Shown one piece after another: positions 45,248-53,383 of a stretch of DNA of 64,000 nucleotides. The translations under genes were made by a program, and so were the position numbers. Positions within the stretch are counted from its first letter, which is position 1. Every line of letters starts with the position of its first letter. The notes beneath the pieces are model-generated. The model made no database searches and was not told where the DNA came from. It was given only the letters and a program-made list of their open reading frames with translations. This DNA is from Athalassotoga saccharophila (lineage in GTDB: Bacteria; Thermotogota; Thermotogae; Mesoaciditogales; Mesoaciditogaceae), in NCBI RefSeq assembly GCF_009936215.1, contig NZ_AP019551.1:954708-1018707 (forward strand). The letters are read 5' to 3'.

Positions 45248-45979
45248 ATGAGACTAAAAGGGAAGGTAGCACTTATAACGGGAGCGGCAAGTGGAATTGG
45301 ATTGGAGACTTCCAAGTTGTTCATAAAAGAAGGCGCAATCGTTGCCGCGTGTGATTACAATGAGGAATCTTTACAAAGGATGAAGTCCGAGATTGGAGAT
45401 TCTTACAGGATATACAAAATGGACGTTTCGAAACATGACGATGTTAAGACGATAGTCGATAAGATCTTTTCAGATCTTGGACATATCGATATTCTTGTAA
45501 ATAACGCAGGTATAACCAAAGACAACTTTCTTGTCAAAATGCCAGAATCGGATTTCGATGCCGTAATCTCCGTAAACCTTAAGGGAGTCTACAACGTAAC
45601 TCAGGCCGTTGTTCCTTACATGATGAACCAAAGAAGTGGCGTTATATTGAATGCCTCTTCGGTCGTCGGAATATACGGAAATATTGGTCAGACCAATTAC
45701 GCTGCGGCGAAAGCCGGACTGATTGGTATGACCAAAACATGGGCAAAAGAATTCGCAAGATACAACATACGTGCAAATGCAATTGCACCGGGATTTATAA
45801 AGACTCCTATGACAGAGAAGGTTCCAGAAAAGATCATAGATCAGATGAAGGCGAAAACGCCTCTTGGAAGGATGGGAGAGGCCATAGACGTTGCAAATGC
45901 CTATCTGTTTTTGGCCTCAGATGAGGCAAATTACATAACCGGTCAGGTACTCGGCGTTGATGGAGGACTGGTCTTTTAG
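45248..45979 (+). CDS. Short-chain dehydrogenase/reductase (FabG/acetoacetyl-CoA reductase type)
   Basis: Start ATG 45248, six bases after GAGGAGG; 243 residues. Cofactor motif T-G-A-A-S-G-I-G, N-N-A-G-I-T, catalytic Ser in N-A-S-S-V-V-G, Tyr-x-x-x-Lys in Y-A-A-A-K, and P-G-F-I-x-T-P-M are all present. Family members interconvert 3-oxoacyl and 3-hydroxyacyl thioesters. Between a CoA-transferase and a thiolase it most likely acts on CoA esters as a 3-hydroxyacyl-CoA dehydrogenase or acetoacetyl-CoA reductase. Confidence 0.88.
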   Translation: MRLKGKVALITGAASGIGLETSKLFIKEGAIVAACDYNEESLQRMKSEIGDSYRIYKMDVSKHDDVKTIVDKIFSDLGHIDILVNNAGITKDNFLVKMPESDFDAVISVNLKGVYNVTQAVVPYMMNQRSGVILNASSVVGIYGNIGQTNYAAAKAGLIGMTKTWAKEFARYNIRANAIAPGFIKTPMTEKVPEKIIDQMKAKTPLGRMGEAIDVANAYLFLASDEANYITGQVLGVDGGLVF

Positions 45980-45984
45980 AATGG

Positions 45985-46061
45985 ACAATTGATAATTAGA
46001 AATTGAAAATGGAAAATTGTCAATTATAAATTGTCAATTATAAATTATCAATTGTCAATTG
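45985..46061. repeat. Eleven in-phase heptad repeats (NNAATTR)
   Basis: The 77 bp divide exactly into eleven 7-mers: ACAATTG, ATAATTA, GAAATTG, AAAATGG, AAAATTG, TCAATTA, TAAATTG, TCAATTA, TAAATTA, TCAATTG, TCAATTG. Ten of eleven contain AATT at the same phase. It fills the gap between the SDR and thiolase genes and ends about 10 bp before the thiolase ribosome site. Confidence 0.8.
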
Positions 46062-46080
46062 ATTTAAAGGGAGGCATAAG

Positions 46081-47280
46081 ATGAAAATTTACATAATAGG
46101 TGCAAAAAGGACGGCGATAGGTGTTTTTGGTGGAAGTTTAAAGGATATTCCCGCAACAAAACTCGGATCTATCGCTATAAAGGGTGCTATGGAACAGGCG
46201 AAGGTTGATCCAAAAGAAATTAACGAAGTGATCATGGGAAATGTCCTTGTGGCGGGCGAGGGCATGGGCCCCGCAAGACAATCTTCAATATACGCCGGGA
46301 TCCCTGTCGAAATGCCGGCATTTACCGTTAACATGGTTTGCGGAAGCGGAATGAAGGCGATAATGGTTGGTGCAACTGATATTGCAGTTGGAAATGCAGA
46401 TTTGGTCGTTGCTGGCGGTATGGAAAGCATGTCTCAGGCACCATTTTTGCTGAATTACAAGACGAGATTTGGTGCAAAATTCGGAAACATGGAAGTCATC
46501 GATCACATGGTCTACGATGGTCTTACAGATGTTTTCAATCAGGTTCATATGGGAATCACCGCTGAAGAGATCGCAAAACGTTTGAATATAACAAGAGTTG
46601 AACAGGATGAATACGCACTTGAAAGCCAAAGAAGGGCAAGAGAGGCCATATCAAATGGAAAGTTCAAAGACGAGATAATTCCGGTAGAGGTAAAGGACAA
46701 AAAAGAGATTAAGATCTTCGACACAGATGAAGGTCCAAGAGAGACAAATATGGAGGCTTTATCACGGTTGAGACCTGCGTTTAAAGAAGGGGGAACTGTT
46801 ACGGCCGGAAATTCGTCCGGAATAAACGATGGTGCAAGTGCGGTAATTCTCGCAAGTGAAAGGTACCTGGCAACTCACGATGTAAAACCTATAGCCGAGA
46901 TAATCGGATGGGGTCAGGGCGGAGTTGATCCAATCATCATGGGATTGGGCCCTGTGCCGGCAACTGAGAATGCGTTAAAGATGGCACATCTTTCTTTTAA
47001 CGACATCGAATTGATAGAAGGAAATGAAGCCTTCGCAGTTCAAACTCTCGGCGTTATAAAACAGTGGACCGAAAAATACGGTGTTTCAAAAGAACGAATA
47101 CTTGAAAAGACGAATTTGAACGGCGGGGCAATAGCACTCGGTCATCCAATTGGGTGCTCTGGAAACAGAATAACCGTGACGCTTTTGTACGAAATGATGA
47201 AGAAAAAGGCCGAATTAGGTCTTGCAACACTTTGCATAGGTGGTGGAATGGGCACTGCTGTCGTGATAAAAAAAGTTTGA
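46081..47280 (+). CDS. Acetyl-CoA C-acetyltransferase (thiolase)
   Basis: The 399-residue thiolase interconverts two acetyl-CoA and acetoacetyl-CoA. Nucleophile Cys lies in N-M-V-C-G-S-G-M-K-A near 88, His in N-E-A-F-A-V near 348-type segment, G-G-A-I-A-L-G-H-P-I-G-C-S-G and the second Cys in L-C-I-G-G-G-M-G. It has all catalytic residues of the degradative/biosynthetic short-chain class. In this locus it can cleave acetoacetyl-CoA made by the CoA-transferase and reductase. Ribosome site GGGAGG. Confidence 0.95.
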   Translation: MKIYIIGAKRTAIGVFGGSLKDIPATKLGSIAIKGAMEQAKVDPKEINEVIMGNVLVAGEGMGPARQSSIYAGIPVEMPAFTVNMVCGSGMKAIMVGATDIAVGNADLVVAGGMESMSQAPFLLNYKTRFGAKFGNMEVIDHMVYDGLTDVFNQVHMGITAEEIAKRLNITRVEQDEYALESQRRAREAISNGKFKDEIIPVEVKDKKEIKIFDTDEGPRETNMEALSRLRPAFKEGGTVTAGNSSGINDGASAVILASERYLATHDVKPIAEIIGWGQGGVDPIIMGLGPVPATENALKMAHLSFNDIELIEGNEAFAVQTLGVIKQWTEKYGVSKERILEKTNLNGGAIALGHPIGCSGNRITVTLLYEMMKKKAELGLATLCIGGGMGTAVVIKKV

Positions 47281-47300
47281 TTTTGAAAGGGGATTGTGGT

Positions 47301-48479
47301 ATGAAGAAATTTTTTGTTTTTTCAGTTATTTTGGGGTTACTTTTGACTTTTGCCTTCGCAGCAGACTCATCATCTTTTGGAGTTTACCCTGACAAAGTCG
47401 TTATCGGGACATTTCAGGCATTGTCGGGACCATATGCCATAATCGGGCAGGGTATGCTCAAAGGCATGAAAGCCTACTTCAACTGGATAAACGATCAGGG
47501 TGGAATCAACGGAAGAAAGATCGATCTTTTGGTCTACGATGATCAACTCAATCCGGCCTTAACCGTTACCGATGTGAAAAGAATGGTCGAGCAGGACCAT
47601 GTCTTTGCGGTCGTTGGTGGTCTCGGGACACCGGGATGTCTTGCCGTGATGGGCTATCTTAACGATAACGGTGTGCCGTTCGTTTATCAGGGAAGCGGTG
47701 CACCACAGTTATCAAATCCTCCAAAAGAGTACGTATTTCCGGTTCAGCCAAACTACGATTTAGAAGGACATTTGATAGCAAGATTTCTCGTCCAAAATCA
47801 GCATAAATCGAAGATAGCGGTCATGTATATGAACAACGATATAGGTCAGCAGGAACTCGACGGCATTCAAAAGCAACTTGCCGATTTCAACATGAAGCCA
47901 TACATGACGATAGCATATAATCCAACAAGTGCGGATTTCAGTTCGGATATAATCAAACTCATGTCCGCAAATCCCGACTCTTTAGTTATCGCAGGTCTTA
48001 TCACTGACACGATAAGAATTGTGACACAGATCAAACAGTATGGTATGAACATACCAATTGTGACGATATATCCGAATGCCGATCCGGCATTCATACAACT
48101 TGGAGGCAAGGCCGTTGAAGGCGTTATTCTCACTGGATGGGTGCCGATACCGACGAAAGACAATCCAGACTTTACCACAAAATTCGATCAATACCTCAAA
48201 ATATACCAAAAATCGTATCCAAATGAGATCCCAAGTTCTTACGCGGCTGCGGGCTTTATAGCCGCTGAAGTCTTTTCGCACGCACTTGAACTTGCCGGTC
48301 CGAATCCCACAAGAGACGGAATTGTAAATGCACTCGATACTTTTGACAACTGGAATGGAATTCTTGCCCAGGGAATAACCTTCACGCCAACGGACAGGGA
48401 AGGAAAGACATCAATGTATTTCATGAAGATAGAAAACGGTACCTTTGTACCTATATCAGGGTGGATAACTTTGAAATGA
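47301..48479 (+). CDS. livK: Branched-chain-amino-acid-type ABC transporter substrate-binding protein
   Basis: Start ATG 47301 after AAAGGGGA, giving 392 residues; the frame extends upstream into the thiolase gene but without a credible start. A Sec signal peptide ends near residue 20 (T-F-A-F-A, then A-D-S). The mature protein has the LivJ/LivK fold: V-I-G-T-F-Q-A-L-S-G-P-Y-A, G-G-I-N-G-R-K-I-D-L-L-V-Y-D-D and an A-V-V-G-G-L-G-T-P hinge. Members of this family also bind amides, short acids or aromatic acids. Given the CoA genes next to it, an organic acid is as likely as leucine. Confidence 0.9.
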   Translation: MKKFFVFSVILGLLLTFAFAADSSSFGVYPDKVVIGTFQALSGPYAIIGQGMLKGMKAYFNWINDQGGINGRKIDLLVYDDQLNPALTVTDVKRMVEQDHVFAVVGGLGTPGCLAVMGYLNDNGVPFVYQGSGAPQLSNPPKEYVFPVQPNYDLEGHLIARFLVQNQHKSKIAVMYMNNDIGQQELDGIQKQLADFNMKPYMTIAYNPTSADFSSDIIKLMSANPDSLVIAGLITDTIRIVTQIKQYGMNIPIVTIYPNADPAFIQLGGKAVEGVILTGWVPIPTKDNPDFTTKFDQYLKIYQKSYPNEIPSSYAAAGFIAAEVFSHALELAGPNPTRDGIVNALDTFDNWNGILAQGITFTPTDREGKTSMYFMKIENGTFVPISGWITLK

Positions 48480-49246
48480 TTCTATCGATAAAAGCGCTTT
48501 CGGTAAAATTCAAGGGATTGATAGCGGTCAACAATTTTTCAATGGATGTTGAAAAGGAAAGCTTTCATTCCTTAATAGGACCGAATGGGGCAGGAAAGAC
48601 CACCGTTGTAAATGCCTTAACGAGGGTTGTGCCATCGACCGGCACAGCCTTCTTTGAAGGCTTTGATCTTTTGAAAATGCCGCCTCACAGGATAATAAAT
48701 GTCGGTGTGGCAAGAACTTTTCAAAATTTAGAACTTTTTAAAAATTTAACAGTTATGGCTAACCTTTTCATAGGTACAATACACAAGATAAATTACAATT
48801 TCCTTGATGAGGTCTTCAATACGAGATCTTACAAATCTGAGCAGTCAAAAACTTTACAGAGCATAATAGAAATTGCCGAGATGCTCGGCATAAAAAGATA
48901 TTTGAATATGCCCGTTTCATCTCTTCCTTATGGCACGCAAAAACTCGTTGAAATAGGGCGGGCCGTGATATCAAGACCGAAATTACTGATTTTAGATGAA
49001 CCTTTTGCGGGTTTAAACGATCAGGAATCCGAAAAACTAAAAGAAGAAATTTTGAGAATAAAAGGTCTTTACGCGATCACGATCCTCATGATAGAGCATG
49101 ACATGAAAATCGTTATGTCTGTCTCGAACAAGATAACTGTCATGAATTTTGGTGAAAAAATAGCCGAGGGAAGTCCATCCGAAATAATTCAGAATAGAAA
49201 GGTGGCTGAAGCCTATCTTGGAGACAGATCATATTTTAGAAGTTGA
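48476..49246 (+). CDS. livG: Liv-type ABC transporter ATP-binding protein LivG
   Basis: Start ATG 48476 overlaps the substrate-binding protein stop (ATGA); 256 residues. Walker A is G-P-N-G-A-G-K-T-T. The signature is degenerate: S-S-L-P-Y-G-T-Q-K-L replaces L-S-G-G-Q, which is normal for LivG. Walker B is L-L-I-L-D-E-P-F-A-G-L-N, and the H-loop is I-E-H-D-M-K. V-A-R-T-F-Q-N-L-E-L-F is typical of the LivG Q-loop. Confidence 0.94.
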   Translation: MILSIKALSVKFKGLIAVNNFSMDVEKESFHSLIGPNGAGKTTVVNALTRVVPSTGTAFFEGFDLLKMPPHRIINVGVARTFQNLELFKNLTVMANLFIGTIHKINYNFLDEVFNTRSYKSEQSKTLQSIIEIAEMLGIKRYLNMPVSSLPYGTQKLVEIGRAVISRPKLLILDEPFAGLNDQESEKLKEEILRIKGLYAITILMIEHDMKIVMSVSNKITVMNFGEKIAEGSPSEIIQNRKVAEAYLGDRSYFRS

Positions 49247-49934
49247 AAATCTTACCGTTAAGTATGGACCGATAGAAGCAGTAAAAGGGACAAACTTTTT
49301 CGTCGGTAATCAAGAGGTGGTTTCGATACTCGGCGCAAATGGCGCAGGAAAGAGTTCAACCCTGAAAGCACTTGCAGGTTTAATTCCGCATGAAGGCAGG
49401 GTAACATTTCTATCGAAAGACATATCCAGAACGGAACCTTACATAATACCGTATTTGGGCCTTACACTCTGTCCCGAAAGAAGAGGCATCTTCCCGGATT
49501 TAAGTGTCGAGGATAACCTTTTGTTAGGCGCTTACACGATAAGGAAAAACAAAAATTTGATAAAGGAAAATATCAGAAAAGTTTACGTGCTTTTTCAAAG
49601 ATTGGAAGAGAGAAAAAGACAACTTGCGGGAACACTTTCTGGAGGAGAGCAGCAGATGCTCGCGATAGGACGGGCTTTGATGAATGATCCCAAACTTTTA
49701 ATGTTGGACGAGCCTTCTTTGGGTCTTTCACCGAAATTAGTCGATTTCATCTTTGATTCGCTCAAAACGATAAATAAATCCGGTACAGCGATATTGCTTG
49801 TGGAGCAAAATGCCATGATAGCGATGGAAATATCTACCAGGATCTACGTCATGCAAAACGGAAAGTTTGCAATCTCTGGAAATACGAAAGATATCGATTT
49901 TCAGAATTTAAAAATGAAATACTTAGGGGTGTGA
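49218..49934 (+). CDS. livF: Liv-type ABC transporter ATP-binding protein LivF
   Basis: The 238-residue ATPase has Walker A G-A-N-G-A-G-K-S-S, signature L-S-G-G-E-Q-Q-M-L, Walker B L-M-L-D-E-P-S-L-G-L-S-P and L-V-E-Q-N in the H-loop position, which distinguishes LivF from LivG. The only start I can support is TTG at 49218, overlapping livG by 29 nt with a weak AGGTGG. A start slightly downstream is possible. Confidence 0.92.
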   Translation: METDHILEVENLTVKYGPIEAVKGTNFFVGNQEVVSILGANGAGKSSTLKALAGLIPHEGRVTFLSKDISRTEPYIIPYLGLTLCPERRGIFPDLSVEDNLLLGAYTIRKNKNLIKENIRKVYVLFQRLEERKRQLAGTLSGGEQQMLAIGRALMNDPKLLMLDEPSLGLSPKLVDFIFDSLKTINKSGTAILLVEQNAMIAMEISTRIYVMQNGKFAISGNTKDIDFQNLKMKYLGV

Positions 49935-49935
49935 A

Positions 49936-50817
49936 ATGGTATTTCAACAAATAATTGCCGGCATAATAACGGGCTCTCTTTATGCGATAGTGGCACTTGG
50001 ACTTGTCATAGCATACAAGGTAACCGGAGTTATGAATTTCGCTTACGGATACATGGGGATGATCTCGGCTTATATTTTCTTTACATGCTTTTCCATGGTA
50101 GGTATGAATTACATTTTATCGTTCTTTATCGCCATCGCATTTGGATCTTTTGTCGGTTATGCAGTCGAACGCGGGCTTTTAAGGCCTGTAAGAAATATCT
50201 CTCCGGCCTCTATGGTGATAATAACACTGGGCCTGCTTTTGGTACTTGAGGGTGTCGCACTTCAGATATGGGGAAATAATTACCAGCAAATACCAAATCT
50301 TTTAAATGGCCTTCCTTTGATATTGAGATTCAATGGTGGCATCATAGTCATACCTCAGCAAAATCTTTTGATTTTGGGAGTTGTGACGGCCGTCATAATC
50401 GCACTCATTTTGTATTTGAACCTCACATTTCAGGGAAAGGCCATGAGGGCAGTTGCTCAAAATGAGGAGATCGCAAAACTTATGGGTATAAATTCAAGCC
50501 TTATGATGTCGATTTCGTGGATCATTTCCGGATCGATAGGCGCGCTTGCGGCATTACTTGTCGCTCCTCAAACCTTCGTTTATCCGGATATGATGCTAAA
50601 TCTTCAAATAATGGGCTTTACCGCCGCAGTCCTTGGTGGATTTGAAAGTATCCCCGGCTCGATAATAGGCGGTATATCGATAGGCATTATTGAGAACCTT
50701 GTAGGGACTTACATATCCACAAACCTCAAGACGACCTTTTCGCTTGCGATAATAGTCGCCATTCTTATCGTCAAGCCAGAAGGATTGCTCGGAAGCGCAA
50801 AAGCGAGGAGAGTTTAG
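49936..50817 (+). CDS. livH: Liv-type ABC transporter permease LivH
   Basis: The 293-residue membrane protein has about eight helices. Q-Q-I-I-A-G-I-I-T-G-S-L-Y-A-I-V-A-L-G at the N-terminus and the coupling segment A-V-A-Q-N-E-E-I-A-K-L-M-G-I-N are family signatures, followed by A-A-V-L-G-G-F-E-S-I-P-G. One base separates it from livF and it shares one base with livM. Confidence 0.94.
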   Translation: MVFQQIIAGIITGSLYAIVALGLVIAYKVTGVMNFAYGYMGMISAYIFFTCFSMVGMNYILSFFIAIAFGSFVGYAVERGLLRPVRNISPASMVIITLGLLLVLEGVALQIWGNNYQQIPNLLNGLPLILRFNGGIIVIPQQNLLILGVVTAVIIALILYLNLTFQGKAMRAVAQNEEIAKLMGINSSLMMSISWIISGSIGALAALLVAPQTFVYPDMMLNLQIMGFTAAVLGGFESIPGSIIGGISIGIIENLVGTYISTNLKTTFSLAIIVAILIVKPEGLLGSAKARRV

Positions 50818-51740
50818 TGAAAAAATATCTCTATTTTATACCTTTTGTGCTTGTTCCTCTGCCATTTGCTGGGTATCCTTTTTTGCTTTCCATCTTCGTC
50901 TTGATAGGCATATACACAATAGCGGCCATAGGGATGGATGTACTGACAACATGGGCGGGCCAGATCTCGATAGGTAACGCGGCATTCTTCGCGGTTGGCG
51001 CTTACACATCGGCAATTTTAGTCGTGAATTTTCATGTGCCATTTTTGATCGCTTTTTTGATCTCAGGCCTTTTTGCCCTGATAATAGGTATCGTGGTAGG
51101 ACTTCCGGCTCTTAGAGTTTCCGGCTTTTACCTTGCGGTCGTGACGATGGCCTTCGGTATAGCCGTCCAACAAATCATAGGCGTGTTTCAAATAACGGGT
51201 GGATACAACGGCATAAGAAACATACCTGTACCATCTTTTTGGATCTTTAAAGCATCACCACTTTACCAGTATTACATAGTGCTAACGATAATATTTTTGA
51301 TCTTCATTGTACTTTCAAGAATTTCATTTTCAAAAAGCGGACTTGCGCTCTTTGCAATGAGAGATAGCGAGATAGCGGCAAGATCCTTCGGAATTAATTT
51401 GCTCAAATACAAACTCGCAGCCTTTGGATCGAGTGCCGCTTTAACCGGTCTTGCCGGTAGCCTTTATGCATCGGCCATAGGGTTTATATCTCCATCGCAG
51501 TTCGATCTGACACTTTCGCTTGATCTTCTCGCGATGGTCATAGTCGGAGGCGCGGGAAGCGTGATGGGTGTTATGATAGGTGCGGCCTTCTTTGTGGGGT
51601 TACCGTTTTTACTTTCTGGTTATAACATTTCGATAACGATAATTCAGGGTGCTGTCCTTATTTTGATCCTTTTATTTTTACCAAAAGGGCTTTTACAAAT
51701 CTTTAAAATCAAGGATCTTTTCAAGAAGAAAGTGACTTAA
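50817..51740 (+). CDS. livM: Liv-type ABC transporter permease LivM
   Basis: The start is GTG at 50817 sharing its G with the livH TAG. The 307-residue protein has about nine helices. Signatures are G-Q-I-S-I-G-N-A-A-F-F-A-V-G-A-Y, L-R-V-S-G-F-Y-L-A-V-V-T, and the coupling segment A-M-R-D-S-E-I-A-A-R-S-F-G-I-N. It completes the importer set K-G-F-H-M. Confidence 0.94.
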   Translation: MKKYLYFIPFVLVPLPFAGYPFLLSIFVLIGIYTIAAIGMDVLTTWAGQISIGNAAFFAVGAYTSAILVVNFHVPFLIAFLISGLFALIIGIVVGLPALRVSGFYLAVVTMAFGIAVQQIIGVFQITGGYNGIRNIPVPSFWIFKASPLYQYYIVLTIIFLIFIVLSRISFSKSGLALFAMRDSEIAARSFGINLLKYKLAAFGSSAALTGLAGSLYASAIGFISPSQFDLTLSLDLLAMVIVGGAGSVMGVMIGAAFFVGLPFLLSGYNISITIIQGAVLILILLFLPKGLLQIFKIKDLFKKKVT

Positions 51741-51769
51741 GTATATTCTCTCAATCTGGACACTAAGGA

Positions 51770-51868
51770 ATGGACTGGCTATGGCCAATGGCACCGGGCT
51801 ACGAGCCACGCGCTAATAGATTGATAGAAGAAGGAGGATTTAAATGTTTGTTCAAATCGAAAATGTGA
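51770..51868 (+). CDS. Possible 32-residue small ORF overlapping the first hydrolase gene
   Basis: Between livM and the hydrolase an ATG at 51770 opens a 33-codon frame whose peptide begins MDWLWPMAPGYEPRANR. Its G+C-richer codons differ from the neighbours, and it overlaps the hydrolase start. AAGGA directly abuts its ATG, so translation initiation would be poor. It might be a regulatory upstream peptide or chance. The 103-bp gap otherwise holds only the AAGGAGG of the next gene. Confidence 0.2.
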   Translation: MDWLWPMAPGYEPRANRLIEEGGFKCLFKSKM

Positions 51869-52599
51869 GAATTTTTTACGAGATGGATGGAGATGGAATT
51901 CCCGTTGTTTACGTCCACGGAAATTTTGCGTCATCGAAATGGTTCGAAGAGGTTATGAAAATCGACGGGATAAGGACGTATGCGCTTGACATGCCCAACT
52001 TTGGAAATTCAGATAGGATAGATTCGATTTCGATAGAAGTATACGCAAATTATCTATGGAAATTCATCGAATCGCTAAAAATTTCAAGACCAATCCTTGT
52101 AGGCCATTCACTTGGCGGTGCCGTAACTTTGAAATGTGTCGTAGATCATGATGCATTTTCTGGATTGATTCTTGTCGATCCAGCACCGGCAGATGGTTTA
52201 AAGACGGCTGAAAACCTTTATTCTGTACTTGAAAGTTTCAAAGATCATCCCGAATTGCTTGAGTTTTCCCTCGCAAGTACCATGCCGGCAAGGAAAGAGA
52301 AGGCAAAAGCGTTAGTTAACGATGCGTTGAAAATGAATCCTAAAGCCTTTAGCGGGAATGCGCGTGCGCTTGAAAGGTACGATTACTCCCAAAATCTGAG
52401 AGATATAAAAGTACCGGTGAAAATTCTATGGGGAAGTTTGGATCCGATAGTCCCAAAAGAGAGCCTCGAAAAAATGGCAAGGATGATCCCGAACTGTCAA
52501 TTTGAAGTGCTGGATGGCATCGGTCATAGCGTTATCGTTGAAAGCCCGAAAAAGTTCATTGAAATAATGGTGAAATTCAAAGATGCCCTACACGAATAA
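51844..52599 (+). CDS. Alpha/beta hydrolase
   Basis: The 251-residue cytoplasmic enzyme has oxyanion loop V-H-G-N-F, nucleophile elbow G-H-S-L-G-G near residue 89, acid in W-G-S-L-D-P and His in G-I-G-H-S. The catalytic triad of the family is thus complete. The four-helix cap region spans about 115-180. The substrate is unknown. Adjacency to the CoA locus suggests an ester, lactone or beta-diketone whose product feeds it. Good AAGGAGG ribosome site. Confidence 0.88.
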   Translation: MFVQIENVRIFYEMDGDGIPVVYVHGNFASSKWFEEVMKIDGIRTYALDMPNFGNSDRIDSISIEVYANYLWKFIESLKISRPILVGHSLGGAVTLKCVVDHDAFSGLILVDPAPADGLKTAENLYSVLESFKDHPELLEFSLASTMPARKEKAKALVNDALKMNPKAFSGNARALERYDYSQNLRDIKVPVKILWGSLDPIVPKESLEKMARMIPNCQFEVLDGIGHSVIVESPKKFIEIMVKFKDALHE

Positions 52600-53371
52600 C
52601 GGAATACATTACGAATGCAATGGCCATGGAGATCCTCTTGTATTGCTTAACGGTATAATGATGTCAACCGTAAGTTGGTCGTACCATGTTGAAAGACTAA
52701 AAAATGATTTTAACGTTATAACCTTTGATTTCAAAGATCAGGGGAAATCAAGCCGTGAAGATAAAGACTATCACATATTTGACAGATCAAATGACCTTTT
52801 AGATCTAATGAAATATTTAAAGATCGAAAGCGCTCATATTGTTGGCGTTTCTTACGGTGCACATGTGGCAGAGTATTTTGCGGCAAAATTCCCATCGAAA
52901 GTTAAAGGTCTTGTTCTATCAAATGCAACCTTTAAAGTTAAAAATCATCTAAGAGAAATAGGAAAAAGTTGGGAATATTCCGCGAATACTTATGATCCTG
53001 AACTTTTGTTCAGAGTCTCCTTTCCATTTATTTACTCAAGAACATTCTACGATTCTAATCCTGAATGGATAGAAAAACGTATAAAAATCTCTTCATCGTC
53101 AACTACGAAAGAATGGATGGATGGATTCATAAGACTTTCGAAATCTTCTCGCGATTTCGATCTTTCAAAGGAGATAAGACAAATAAAGTCTCCTACCCTT
53201 GTCATATCTGCATCGGAAGATTTGCTTATTCCTTCTAACGAGATGAAAGAAATGTCTTTCTTGATCGAAAATTCAAAATTTTTGAAAGTAAAAAATACGG
53301 GTCATGCTTTTTTTCTTGAAAGACCAGAATTGTTCTGTAAAATAATCAAGAAATTTCTAAAATCAGTGTAG
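52583..53371 (+). CDS. Alpha/beta hydrolase
   Basis: The 262-residue enzyme has elbow G-V-S-Y-G-A-H (Ser near 92), acid in S-A-S-E-D-L-L and His in N-T-G-H-A-F-F. It overlaps the first hydrolase gene by 17 nt. The two differ clearly outside the motifs, so they are paralogues with different substrates rather than a recent duplication. It ends just before the -10 element of the transporter gene. Confidence 0.87.
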   Translation: MPYTNNGIHYECNGHGDPLVLLNGIMMSTVSWSYHVERLKNDFNVITFDFKDQGKSSREDKDYHIFDRSNDLLDLMKYLKIESAHIVGVSYGAHVAEYFAAKFPSKVKGLVLSNATFKVKNHLREIGKSWEYSANTYDPELLFRVSFPFIYSRTFYDSNPEWIEKRIKISSSSTTKEWMDGFIRLSKSSRDFDLSKEIRQIKSPTLVISASEDLLIPSNEMKEMSFLIENSKFLKVKNTGHAFFLERPELFCKIIKKFLKSV

Positions 53372-53377
53372 TATAAT
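53372..53377 (+). promoter_or_regulatory. -10 element for a probably leaderless MFS transcript
   Basis: TATAAT at 53372-53377 starts directly after the hydrolase stop codon, and six bases later is the GTG start at 53384. The expected transcription start coincides with the start codon and no ribosome site is visible. Confidence 0.5.
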
Positions 53378-53383
53378 AATTTC

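Noticed and set aside
47154-47300. N-terminal extension of the LivK-type protein into the thiolase gene
   Set aside because: It would bury the signal peptide behind 49 residues read out of frame from the thiolase gene. ATG 47301 has a good ribosome site.
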